A DNA stretch of 9,326 bases from Ga0077527 sp038316355 (GCA_038316355.1 JBBQAO010000118.1:1-9326), one strand, 5' to 3'; numbered from the stretch's first letter, positions 1 to 5,987 are shown. A program made the numbers and translations. The notes: generated by a model from the letters alone, not told the origin.

Positions 1-245
1 CATTTCTTTGCGGCGAGCCTCATGCCGCTCGTCCACATTTCTCTGCGGCGAGCATGATGCCGCCCGTCCACATTTCTCTGCGGCGAGCCTCATGCCGCCC
101 GTCCACATTTCTTTGCGGCGAGCCTCATGCCGCTCGTCCACATTTCTCTGAGGCGAGCCTCATGCCGCTCGTCCACATTTCTCTGCGGCGAGCCTCATGC
201 CGCTCGTCCACATTTCTCTGCGGCGAGCTTGATGCCGCTCGTCCC
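1..245. repeat. Seven tandem 35-bp repeats, open at the left edge
   Basis: Seven directly adjacent units begin at 1, 36, 71, 106, 141, 176 and 211, each 35 bp with no spacers. Each unit starts CATTTCTCTGCGGCGAGC and ends GCCGCTCGTCCA. Units differ by only a few substitutions: CTTTG in units 1 and 4, TGAGG in unit 5, GCATGATGCC in unit 2, GCTTGATGCC in unit 7. The array probably continues left of the window. On the minus strand units 3 to 6 contain ATGA, and the last 16 codons and the stop of folK lie in units 7 and 6. A weak stem, CGAGC with GCTCG around an 8-nt loop, is present in most units but broken in units 2 and 3. Period and lack of spacers point to slippage or unequal recombination. 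Confidence 0.97.
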
Positions 246-743
246 CGTTATTCGCTGCAATTGCGCCACACTTGCTGCATCCACCAGCGCTGCGAGATCA
301 CACACCCGGCCCCGCCCCGGCACCATGACATCCTGCGCGATTTCCGCGAGCGGCACCATCACAAAAGCGCGCTCGAGCATGCGCGCATGAGGAATCGTCA
401 ACCCCGGCTCCCGTAAAACCACATCACCGTAGAGCACGATATCGAGGTCCAGTGTGCGCGGTGCATTGGGAAATTCGCGGACACGGCCGTTGACGCGCTC
501 GATGGCCAGCAATGCGTCGAGCAGCGCATGCGGCGCCAGCGCCGTTTCGATCATCGCCACCGCGTTGATGAAATCCGGCTGGTCCGCGTAACCGACCGGC
601 GCGCTGCGATACAGCGACGAACGCGCAACAAGTTTTGTGTCTGGCAATGCCGCCAGCGCGGCAAACCCGGCTTCGATCTGGCGCAGCGGTTCGCCGATGT
701 TCGCGCCCAGCGCAACACAGGCGGTATGCGTTTGCGCCGCCAC
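195..743 (-). CDS. folK: 2-amino-4-hydroxy-6-hydroxymethyldihydropteridine pyrophosphokinase
   Basis: FolK (HPPK) transfers pyrophosphate from ATP to 6-hydroxymethyl-7,8-dihydropterin, the step before dihydropteroate synthase in folate synthesis; it is cytosolic. The 182-residue product has the family pattern: VALGANIG near residue 10, RSAPVGYADQPDFINAV at 46-62, the metal-binding RTLDLDIVLYG at 96-106 (D99 and D101), and IPHARMLERAFVMVPL at 117-132. The start is GTG at 741-743, because no ATG precedes the conserved VALG strand. It lies 5 bases after the pcnB stop, so the two are probably co-transcribed and coupled. The last 16 residues (from G167) and the TGA are encoded by the 35-bp repeat array, giving a tail (GIKLAAEKCGRAA) foreign to the fold; the family is usually about 160 residues. 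Function is confident; the tail is probably dispensable. Confidence 0.95.
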   Translation of the reverse strand: MAAQTHTACVALGANIGEPLRQIEAGFAALAALPDTKLVARSSLYRSAPVGYADQPDFINAVAMIETALAPHALLDALLAIERVNGRVREFPNAPRTLDLDIVLYGDVVLREPGLTIPHARMLERAFVMVPLAEIAQDVMVPGRGRVCDLAALVDAASVAQLQRITGTSGIKLAAEKCGRAA

Positions 744-748
744 TTGCG

Positions 749-2098
749 TCAGTCCGCAGCCGGTTCTGACGGCGTGCCGGATTTGCGGCGGCGGCGCTTG
801 CGGCGTTTTTTTGCCGGTCCGCCACTGTCCGCAACCAGCATCGCTGCACGGGTATCGGCATCAGCATCCTGGAATCGGGTCCACCACTCGCCGATGGCCA
901 TCTCCAGTTCACCGCTCTGACAACGCAACAGCAGGAAATCGTACGCGGCGCGGAAGCGCGGGTGCTCGAGCAGGCGGAACGGACGCTGGCCGGCGCGTTG
1001 CTCGAAACGCGGCTGCAGCGCCCACAAATCCTTCATGTCGGACGTAAAACGGCGCGGGATCGCCAGTTGCTCGGTCTGCGTGGTGATGATCTGGTCCATC
1101 GCCTCATACAGCGCCGGCACCGGCGGCACGCCGCGGGCTTCGATCTTCTTCCACGCTGCCAGCACTTCGTGCCAGGTCAGCGCGGCAAACAGAAACGCCG
1201 GCGATATCGGTTTGCCGGCGAGGACGCGCACGTCGGTGTTTTTCAGTGCCAGCATCACAAAGCGTTCGCCCAGCGGCTGTTCAAGAATGACGTCGAGCAG
1301 CGGCAGCATGCCGTGATGGAGCCCCTCCTTGCGCAGACGTTTCACGCACTCGGCGGCATGCCCTGACAGCAGCAGCTTGAGCATTTCGTCGAACAGTCGT
1401 GCCGCCGGCACGTTGCTCAGCAACTCAGCCTGCGCCTTGATCGGTTTACGCGTGGCAGCATCGATTTCGAGGCCGCAGGACGCGGCGAAACGCACCGCGC
1501 GCAGCATGCGCACCGGATCCTCGCGGTAGCGCTGCGCCGGTTCGCCGATCATGCGCAGGCGCTTGCGCTTGAGATCGGCAACACCACCGTGGTAATCCCA
1601 GACCTGCTCGCGCGCCGGATCGTAGAACAGCGCATTGATGGTGAAGTCGCGCCGCGTCGCATCCTGTGCCTGATCGCCCCAGACGTTGTCGCGCAGCAGC
1701 CGGCCATGTTCATCCTCGACCTGCGTGCCGGCGCCGGCATCGACAGCAGGGCCGCGGAAGGTCGACACCTCGACCATGTCGCGGCCGCAGAGCACGTGGA
1801 CGATCTTGAAACGCCGGCCGATCACCCGCGAGCGGCGGAAAATGCCACGCACTTCCTCGGGCGTGGCATTGGTGGCCACATCGAAATCCTTGGGATCGCG
1901 GCCGAGGATCAGGTCGCGTACCGCGCCGCCGACGACAAACGCGGCATAACCCGCCTCCTGCAGCGCATCGCAGGTACGCAGCGCGCAACTGCCGATGCGG
2001 TCGCGGGTGATGCCGTGTTCGGACACCGCGATGATTCGCGGTTTGGCGGATTTGAACATGCGGCCCGAAAACACGCGGCCCAGCAGCTTGGTGATCAT
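749..2098 (-). CDS. pcnB: Poly(A) polymerase I
   Basis: PcnB adds 3' poly(A) tails to RNAs, marking them for decay. The 449-residue protein follows E. coli PcnB closely: nucleotidyltransferase motif GGAVRD at 57-62 and catalytic DFD at 71-73 followed by VATNATPEEVR, RRFKIVHV at 95-102, VEVSTFRG around 109-116, RRDFTINALFYD at 149-160, and YREDPVRMLRAVRFAA in the RNA-binding head region. It ends in a very basic tail (KKRRKRRRRKSG), as in E. coli. PAP rather than CCA-adding enzyme is favoured by the length, the basic tail and the C-terminal region (LLEHPRFRAAYDFLLLR). The ATG at 2096-2098 gives the MITKLLGRVF N-terminus; no good Shine-Dalgarno sequence precedes it. A 4-codon ORF overlaps the start by ATGA. 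It is upstream of folK with a 5-base gap and 141 bases after the HAD gene. Confidence 0.96.
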   Translation of the reverse strand: MITKLLGRVFSGRMFKSAKPRIIAVSEHGITRDRIGSCALRTCDALQEAGYAAFVVGGAVRDLILGRDPKDFDVATNATPEEVRGIFRRSRVIGRRFKIVHVLCGRDMVEVSTFRGPAVDAGAGTQVEDEHGRLLRDNVWGDQAQDATRRDFTINALFYDPAREQVWDYHGGVADLKRKRLRMIGEPAQRYREDPVRMLRAVRFAASCGLEIDAATRKPIKAQAELLSNVPAARLFDEMLKLLLSGHAAECVKRLRKEGLHHGMLPLLDVILEQPLGERFVMLALKNTDVRVLAGKPISPAFLFAALTWHEVLAAWKKIEARGVPPVPALYEAMDQIITTQTEQLAIPRRFTSDMKDLWALQPRFEQRAGQRPFRLLEHPRFRAAYDFLLLRCQSGELEMAIGEWWTRFQDADADTRAAMLVADSGGPAKKRRKRRRRKSGTPSEPAAD

Positions 2099-2109
2099 GC
2101 GAAAGTCAT
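2095..2109 (-). other. Four-codon mini-ORF overlapping the pcnB start
   Basis: On the minus strand ATG ACT TTC GCA TGA (MTFA-stop) ends so that its TGA overlaps the pcnB ATG as ATGA. pcnB has no clear Shine-Dalgarno sequence of its own, so reinitiation is conceivable. Such short ORFs also arise by chance, and no Shine-Dalgarno precedes this one either. Confidence 0.3.
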
Positions 2110-2192
2110 GCGGAAATATCGTTCAGCGCATTCAGGGAGGACCGGCAAAAACAACTGGCAATCCACGCGCTGCAGCAGAGGAAAACGGCGCG

Positions 2193-2224
2193 ATTATACA
2201 TGGCGGTCACCGCGGCACTGTCGA
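2193..2224 (-). promoter_or_regulatory. Candidate sigma-70 promoter for pcnB-folK
   Basis: The gap between the HAD stop and pcnB holds a perfect minus-strand TATAAT (plus-strand ATTATA, 2193-2198). A TCGACA hexamer (plus-strand TGTCGA, 2219-2224) lies 20 bases upstream, a longer spacer than the usual 17, so the -10 carries most of the evidence. A start near 2186 would give an 85-90 nt leader before pcnB. The 10-bp palindrome AGCGATCGCT at 2231-2240 lies just upstream, touching the HAD stop codon. Confidence 0.5.
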
Positions 2225-2239
2225 AGCCGCAGCGATCGC

Positions 2240-2896
2240 TCAAAGCAAACTGATCACTGGCCAGCCGTGCGCAGCGGCATGCGCACGCAATGCGGCATCG
2301 GGATCCACCGCCACCGGATGGCCAACCCGCTGCAGCAACGGCAGGTCATTAAGAGAATCACTGTAAAATGTTGATTTTAAAGCACTTTTTATGGTTTCCC
2401 CACGTTCGGCCAGCCACGCCTCCAAACGTTCGACTTTGCCTTCGCGGAAACACGGGGTGCCGCTGACGCCACCGGTAAATGCGCCATTACGCACCTCGGG
2501 GTCGGTGGCAATCAGGTGCTCGATACCGAAGGCGCGCGCAATCGGCGCGGTGACGAAACTGTTGGTGGCAGTGATGATGACCCGCACCTCGCTGCGGTGT
2601 TTATCGACCAGTGCCCGCGCCGAATCACGGATCATCGGCAGAATGCGTTCCTGCATGTATTGGGCATGCCAGGCATCGAGCACCGGACGCGGATAACGCG
2701 ACAGCGGCTTCAACTGAAAATCGAGGAACTCGCGGATATCGAGCGTGCCCGCTTTGTACTGGTCGTAGAACAGCTGGTTGCGCGCTTCGTAGGTCGCGCG
2801 GTCGAGCACACCGCGGTCGATCAAAAACTGCGCCCATTCAAAATCACTGTCACCGGCGAGCAGCGTGTTGTCAAGGTCAAACAAAGCCAGGTTCAT
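2240..2896 (-). CDS. HAD-IB family phosphatase (SerB-like)
   Basis: A 218-residue hydrolase of the haloacid dehalogenase superfamily, subfamily IB. Motif I is DLDNTLL with nucleophile D7 and acid/base D9; motif II is IITATNS at 107-113; the motif III lysine is probably K154 (REGKVERL); motif IV is SDSLNDLPLL at 179-188 with D180 and D184 for magnesium. A helical cap lies between motifs I and II. Relatives in betaproteobacteria are often labelled phosphoserine phosphatase-like or histidinol-phosphatase; the sequence does not decide the substrate, and no his or ser genes are nearby. It starts 30 bases after hda with GGAA 7 nt before the ATG, so it is probably in the hda transcript. Cytosolic. 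Confidence 0.9.
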   Translation of the reverse strand: MNLALFDLDNTLLAGDSDFEWAQFLIDRGVLDRATYEARNQLFYDQYKAGTLDIREFLDFQLKPLSRYPRPVLDAWHAQYMQERILPMIRDSARALVDKHRSEVRVIITATNSFVTAPIARAFGIEHLIATDPEVRNGAFTGGVSGTPCFREGKVERLEAWLAERGETIKSALKSTFYSDSLNDLPLLQRVGHPVAVDPDAALRAHAAAHGWPVISLL

Positions 2897-2926
2897 TCTT
2901 GTGTTCCGTTCAGGTCAGTCGTGATT

Positions 2927-3604
2927 TCAGTTTTTCGGCGGCATCGCCTGCAACAGTTCCCGCGCCAGCGGCACGGTGATCGCGCGTTTCTGTTCGAGAG
3001 ACAACCGGTCGAGAATGTCGACCAGCGCACGCAGTGAACTGAGGTCGCGCGGCGCACGCACGAGCAGGTAATCGGTGACCTCTTCCGGCAGATCAAAACC
3101 GCGCGCAGCCGCGTAATCACGCAACGCGGCACGGCGATCGTTCTCGCTCAGCGCGCGCACTTCATACACCAGCCCCCAGGCCAGCCGCGTCAGCAGGTCC
3201 GGGCGCAACTGTAACCGCGCCGGCGGCACGTTTCCGGTCGCCACCAGCACGCCGGAGCCATCCTTCAATTCATTGTAACTATTGAATAATCCGATTTGCG
3301 CCGGGGCAGACAGACGCTGCACGTCGTCGACACCGACAACGTCGTCCGCGGTCGCCGCGCCCGGGCCGGCGGCTCCATCCTGCAGCCGCACCGTCCTGCC
3401 GGACGCAGCCAGCGCCTGCACCACCGCGCGCAGCAGATGCGTGCGGCCGCTGCCGCTGCCGCCCCACAGGTAAATGAAACGTTCGCGGCTGTCGCCGCGC
3501 GCCAGCGCGCGCAGCGCGGCCACGACTTCTGCATTTTCACCGACCACAAAATTGTCCAGTGTCGGCGCCGGCGGCGACGCCAGTTCGAGCGCGAGCTGCT
3601 TCAT
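2927..3604 (-). CDS. hda: DnaA regulatory inactivator Hda
   Basis: Hda is a DnaA-like AAA+ protein that, bound to the sliding clamp on DNA, stimulates ATP hydrolysis by DnaA and so prevents over-initiation. The 225-residue protein starts MKQLALELA; QLALEL is a loose version of the clamp-binding QL-x-L-P-L motif. Walker A is GGSGSGRTHLL from residue 48, with R54 in the usual lysine position, as in E. coli Hda. Walker B is VVGVDDVQ at 89-96, sensor 1 VLVATGNVPPA at 119-129, the arginine-finger region DLLTRLAWG around R140, and sensor 2 PRDLSSLRALVDILDRLSL from residue 185. The length matches Hda and excludes DnaA, since there is no DNA-binding domain. Its ATG lies in the last unit of a 14-bp array whose mini-ORFs connect it to the AI-2E gene stop by ATGA overlaps; no separate Shine-Dalgarno is obvious. 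Confidence 0.95.
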   Translation of the reverse strand: MKQLALELASPPAPTLDNFVVGENAEVVAALRALARGDSRERFIYLWGGSGSGRTHLLRAVVQALAASGRTVRLQDGAAGPGAATADDVVGVDDVQRLSAPAQIGLFNSYNELKDGSGVLVATGNVPPARLQLRPDLLTRLAWGLVYEVRALSENDRRAALRDYAAARGFDLPEEVTDYLLVRAPRDLSSLRALVDILDRLSLEQKRAITVPLARELLQAMPPKN

Positions 3605-3680
3605 TCGCCGTATCTCATTCCCTGTATCTCATTCCCTGCATCTCATTCCCTGCATCTCATTCCCTGTATCTCATTCCCGA
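3601..3680. repeat. 14-bp tandem repeats joining AI-2E gene stop to hda start
   Basis: On the minus strand the unit is GATACAGGGAATGA. In plus coordinates the units are 3657-3670, 3643-3656, 3629-3642, 3615-3628 and 3601-3614, with a degenerate partial copy at 3671-3680 that holds the AI-2E stop. The middle two units have GATGC instead of GATAC. The unit nearest hda (GATACGGCGAATGA) contains the hda start codon. Each unit has ATG at 3674, 3660, 3646, 3632 and 3618 (first base, minus strand), followed in frame by a TGA that overlaps the next ATG, giving MRYRE, MRCRE, MRCRE, MRYRE and MRYGE. The last TGA overlaps the hda ATG at 3604. The array also repeats the Shine-Dalgarno-like AGGGA. Confidence 0.95.
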
Positions 3681-4729
3681 TACATGCCGCTCGCGAGGTA
3701 ATCACGGCGCAGGTAGCGCCCCCACACCAGCAGCGCGGCGCTGACCGGCAGCGCCAGCAACACGCCGAAGAAACCGAACACGGTGCCGAAGGCCAGCAGC
3801 GCAAAAATCACCGCCACCGGATGCAGGCCGATGCGGTCGCCAACCAGCCACGGCAACAGCAGGTAATCCTCCACCAGGTTGGCCACGATGAACACCCCCC
3901 AAACCCAGACCAGCTGCACCGGATCCTGGAACTGCAACAAACCGGTCAGCGTCGCCAGCACCAGGCCGATGATGACCCCCAAGTAAGGCACGAAAGTAAA
4001 GAGGCCGGCGATGATGCCCACCAACAGCGCGTAATCGAGGCCTGCAGCCCACAGGCCGACGGTGTAGAACAGGGCCATGCACAACATCACCAGCAACTGC
4101 CCGCGCAAAAACTGCCCGAGCACGTCGTCAATTTCGCGGGCGATCATGCTTGTCCGGTCATGCATGCGCCGCGGCACCATGCGGTCAATGCCGTCGATGA
4201 TGGTGTTCCAATCGCGCATAAAATAAAACAGCACCAGCGGCAACAGCACAAGATTGACCAGGAAGCCGACGATGGCCAGCCCACCGGTCTTCAACGACGG
4301 CAGCAACTTCACCGCAAAATCGCGAATTTCCTCCATGTGCCCGGCGATCCAGTCGCGCACCATGGTGGTTTCGAGCTGCACACCGGTCATCTGCTCCAGC
4401 CGCGGCGCCACTGCGTTGCGCAACCAGTCGATGTGCGCCGGCACCTGTTCGGCAATCGCCCGGAATTGGCGGATCAGCAACGGCAGCAGCACCAGCAACA
4501 AGACAACGAACGCTGCTGTCAGCAACAACAGCACCAGCGCCACCGCCAGGGTGCGCGGCACCCGGCGGCGGGTCATGCGGCCGACCAGCGGATTGCAGAT
4601 GTAGGCGAGGATCGCGGCCAGCAGGAACGGCGTCAGTATCGGGCTGAGCAGATACACGGCGGCGACAGCCAACGCCGCCACCGCCAGCCATTGCCAGAGG
4701 TGCCGCGGATTGCGTTCCAGAGTATCCAT
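3671..4729 (-). CDS. AI-2E family transporter (PerM-like membrane protein)
   Basis: A 352-residue inner-membrane protein of the AI-2E exporter/PerM family (Pfam PF01594). About eight hydrophobic segments can be seen: roughly residues 13-29, 31-47, 60-86, 150-171, 210-229, 232-263, 272-293 and 303-336. A charged amphipathic region at 88-148 separates the first three from the rest, as usual in the family. The C-terminal half holds the conserved FTFVPYLGVIIG (244-255) and VEDYLLLPWLVGDRIGLHP (286-304). Members have been linked to autoinducer-2 export or sodium/proton antiport; the substrate here is unknown. It starts at ATG 4729 with no Shine-Dalgarno and a TAA directly before it. It is divergent from purM. 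Its stop lies in the partial first copy of the 14-bp array leading into hda. Confidence 0.92.
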   Translation of the reverse strand: MDTLERNPRHLWQWLAVAALAVAAVYLLSPILTPFLLAAILAYICNPLVGRMTRRRVPRTLAVALVLLLLTAAFVVLLLVLLPLLIRQFRAIAEQVPAHIDWLRNAVAPRLEQMTGVQLETTMVRDWIAGHMEEIRDFAVKLLPSLKTGGLAIVGFLVNLVLLPLVLFYFMRDWNTIIDGIDRMVPRRMHDRTSMIAREIDDVLGQFLRGQLLVMLCMALFYTVGLWAAGLDYALLVGIIAGLFTFVPYLGVIIGLVLATLTGLLQFQDPVQLVWVWGVFIVANLVEDYLLLPWLVGDRIGLHPVAVIFALLAFGTVFGFFGVLLALPVSAALLVWGRYLRRDYLASGMYRE

Positions 4730-4747
4730 TTAAGATAAAATTCGCAT
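4730..4747 (-). other. Five-codon mini-ORF abutting the AI-2E gene start
   Basis: On the minus strand ATG CGA ATT TTA TCT TAA (MRILS-stop) is in frame with, and directly followed by, the AI-2E gene ATG. No Shine-Dalgarno sequence precedes either start. It may be coincidental; if real it would mean leader-peptide coupling. Confidence 0.2.
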
Positions 4748-4755
4748 CGGCTGGC

Positions 4756-4798
4756 TGAGCTTACTGGACAGTTGAGCTTACTGGACACTTACTGGACA
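4756..4798. repeat. Three direct copies of CTTACTGGACA
   Basis: Copies lie at 4760-4770, 4777-4787 and 4788-4798. The first two share a longer 15-bp unit, TGAGCTTACTGGACA (4756-4770 and 4773-4787), with a 17-bp period; the third is 11 bp after the second. A short inverted repeat, ACTG-GA-CAGT, is formed at 4763-4772. The position between divergent genes fits repeated binding sites for a regulator, or local duplication. No known operator is recognised. Confidence 0.85.
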
Positions 4799-4803
4799 TA
4801 TTG

Positions 4804-4829
4804 CACCGGGCCCACACACCAGGCCCGTG
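4804..4829. promoter_or_regulatory. GC-rich hairpin in the purM leader
   Basis: CGGGCC (4807-4812) pairs with GGCCCG (4822-4827) around a 9-nt loop, CACACACCA. The stem can be extended by CA/TG past one bulged C. No T-run follows closely on either strand, so it does not look like an intrinsic terminator. It may fold in the purM 5' leader; its role is unknown. Confidence 0.35.
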
Positions 4830-4889
4830 GCAGAGACCTTATTTTAGCAGGCCAACGCAGGCCAGCCCCCGAAAAACAGCTCAGATCGC

Positions 4890-4894
4890 AAGGA
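4890..4894 (+). promoter_or_regulatory. Shine-Dalgarno site fixing the purM TTG start
   Basis: AAGGA lies 5 nt before TTG at 4900-4902. No ATG or GTG is available in frame before the conserved YRDAGVD sequence, so this site decides the start. Confidence 0.75.
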
Positions 4895-4899
4895 CTCCC

Positions 4900-5958
4900 T
4901 TGAATCGCAAAATAACATCACGACCGACGAAAAAATCGCTGACCTATCGCGACGCCGGTGTTGACATCGATGCCGGCGATGCCCTCGTCGATCGTATCAA
5001 ACCGCACGCAAAACGTACCTTGCGCCCGGGCGTGATGGCCGGCATCGGCGGCTTCGGCGCCTTGTTTGCCGTGCCGCGCGGTTACCGGGAACCGGTGCTG
5101 GTATCGGGCACCGACGGCGTCGGCACCAAACTCAAGCTGGCCTTCGAATGGCAGCGCCACGACACCATCGGCATCGACCTTGTCGCGATGAGCGTCAATG
5201 ACATCCTGACGCTGGGCGCCGAGCCGCTGTTTTTCCTTGACTACTACGCCTGCGGCAAACTCGACGTCGACTCCGCCGCCGATGTGGTCAAAGGCATCGC
5301 CGCTGGCTGCGAGATGGCCGGCTGCGCGCTGATCGGCGGCGAAACCGCGGAAATGCCCGGCATGTACCCCCCGGGCGAATACGACCTCGCCGGTTTTGCC
5401 GTCGGCGTGGTCGAGAAAAAACGCATCATCAACGGCCACAGCATCCGCCCCGGCGACGTCATCCTCGGTCTCGGCAGCAACGGCGCGCATTCCAACGGTT
5501 ATTCGCTGATCCGCAAAATCATCGCGCAGCGCGGCGTCAAACTGTCGGCAAAAGTCGGCGGTCGGGCGTTAAAGGATCTGATCCTGGCGCCAACGCGGAT
5601 TTATGTGAAACCAATGCTGAAACTGATGAAACAATTGCCGGTCAAAGGATTGGCGCACATCACTGGCGGCGGGTTGCTGGACAACGTGCCGCGCGTGCTC
5701 GGCGACAAGCTGACTGCGGAAATTTACCGCGACGCGTGGCCCTTGCCGCCGCTGTTCCGCTGGTTGCAGCAGCAGGGCAATGTTGCCGATGACGAGATGC
5801 ACCGCGTATTCAACTGCGGCATCGGCATGGTGGTGGTGGTCGCAGAAAAGGACGCCGCGCGGGCGCAGGCGCTGCTCAAACGCGCTGGCGAACGGGTCTG
5901 GCGCATCGGCTGCGTACGCCGGCGTCGCGGCAGTGAAGCACAAGCCGTAGTGGTCTGA
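4900..5958 (+). CDS. purM: Phosphoribosylformylglycinamidine cyclo-ligase (AIR synthetase)
   Basis: PurM closes the imidazole ring of formylglycinamidine ribonucleotide with ATP to give aminoimidazole ribonucleotide, step 5 of IMP synthesis, in the cytosol. With the TTG start the product has 352 residues, near the E. coli length of 345. Visible motifs: LTYRDAGVDIDAGD (14-27), GIGGFGALFAVP, VSGTDGVGTKLKLAF (68-82), GIDLVAMSVNDILTLGAEP, IGGETAEMPG (145-154), LGLGSNGAHSNGYSLIRKI, and HITGGGLLDNVPR (253-265), covering the ATP-binding and dimer regions of the family. The reading frame is open further upstream to 4801, but that stretch has no PurM-like sequence. A Shine-Dalgarno AAGGA sits 5 nt before the TTG. 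purN follows after 29 bases. Confidence 0.96.
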   Translation: MNRKITSRPTKKSLTYRDAGVDIDAGDALVDRIKPHAKRTLRPGVMAGIGGFGALFAVPRGYREPVLVSGTDGVGTKLKLAFEWQRHDTIGIDLVAMSVNDILTLGAEPLFFLDYYACGKLDVDSAADVVKGIAAGCEMAGCALIGGETAEMPGMYPPGEYDLAGFAVGVVEKKRIINGHSIRPGDVILGLGSNGAHSNGYSLIRKIIAQRGVKLSAKVGGRALKDLILAPTRIYVKPMLKLMKQLPVKGLAHITGGGLLDNVPRVLGDKLTAEIYRDAWPLPPLFRWLQQQGNVADDEMHRVFNCGIGMVVVVAEKDAARAQALLKRAGERVWRIGCVRRRRGSEAQAVVV

Positions 5959-5975
5959 AATCGTCTGAAAAACCG

Positions 5976-5981
5976 AAAGGA
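5976..5981 (+). promoter_or_regulatory. Shine-Dalgarno site fixing the purN CTG start
   Basis: AAAGGA lies 6 nt before CTG at 5988-5990. This CTG begins the sequence (L/M)KRIAILISGRGSN, the exact beginning expected for PurN. Confidence 0.75.
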
Positions 5982-5987
5982 CTGGCG

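Larger units (their letters stand above)
4730..4899. promoter_or_regulatory. Divergent control region between AI-2E gene and purM
   Basis: These 170 bases separate two outward-facing genes and must hold control signals for both. They contain three direct copies of CTTACTGGACA, a GC-rich hairpin, an AT-rich patch (TTATTTTA, 4839-4846) and the purM Shine-Dalgarno. For purM a weak promoter can be drawn: TTGAGC at 4772-4777 and CATATT at 4797-4802, each 4 of 6 to consensus, spacer 19. No convincing promoter is seen for the AI-2E gene; the AT-rich TTTTATCTTAA just before its ATG could be a -10 of a nearly leaderless transcript. Confidence 0.5.

Noticed and set aside
1..245. CRISPR array
   Set aside because: Units are directly adjacent with no spacers, and no cas genes are present; this is a plain tandem repeat.
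54..416. Plus-strand ORFs of 120 and 87 residues over the 35-bp repeats
   Set aside because: They are translations of the repeat and of the antisense of folK, with no independent family similarity, codon evidence or ribosome site.
2134..2140. Perfect AGGGAGG Shine-Dalgarno on the plus strand
   Set aside because: No start codon or plausible coding frame follows on the plus strand; the neighbouring genes are on the other strand.
2240..2896. Naming the HAD gene serB or histidinol-phosphatase
   Set aside because: The catalytic motifs only define the HAD-IB class; no substrate-specific feature or pathway neighbour supports either name.
3296..4738. Plus-strand ORF of 480 residues antisense to hda and the AI-2E gene
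   Set aside because: It is rich in Gln, His and Arg as expected from the complement of a GC-rich membrane-protein gene, and both genes beneath it are clearly real.
4804..4846. Intrinsic terminator formed by the GC hairpin and TTATTTTA
   Set aside because: The T-rich patch is about 10 nt beyond the stem and there is no T-run on either side adjacent to it.
4801..4899. N-terminal extension of PurM from TTG 4801
   Set aside because: The extra 33 residues are unlike PurM, cross the hairpin region and lack a ribosome site, whereas TTG 4900 has a good one.
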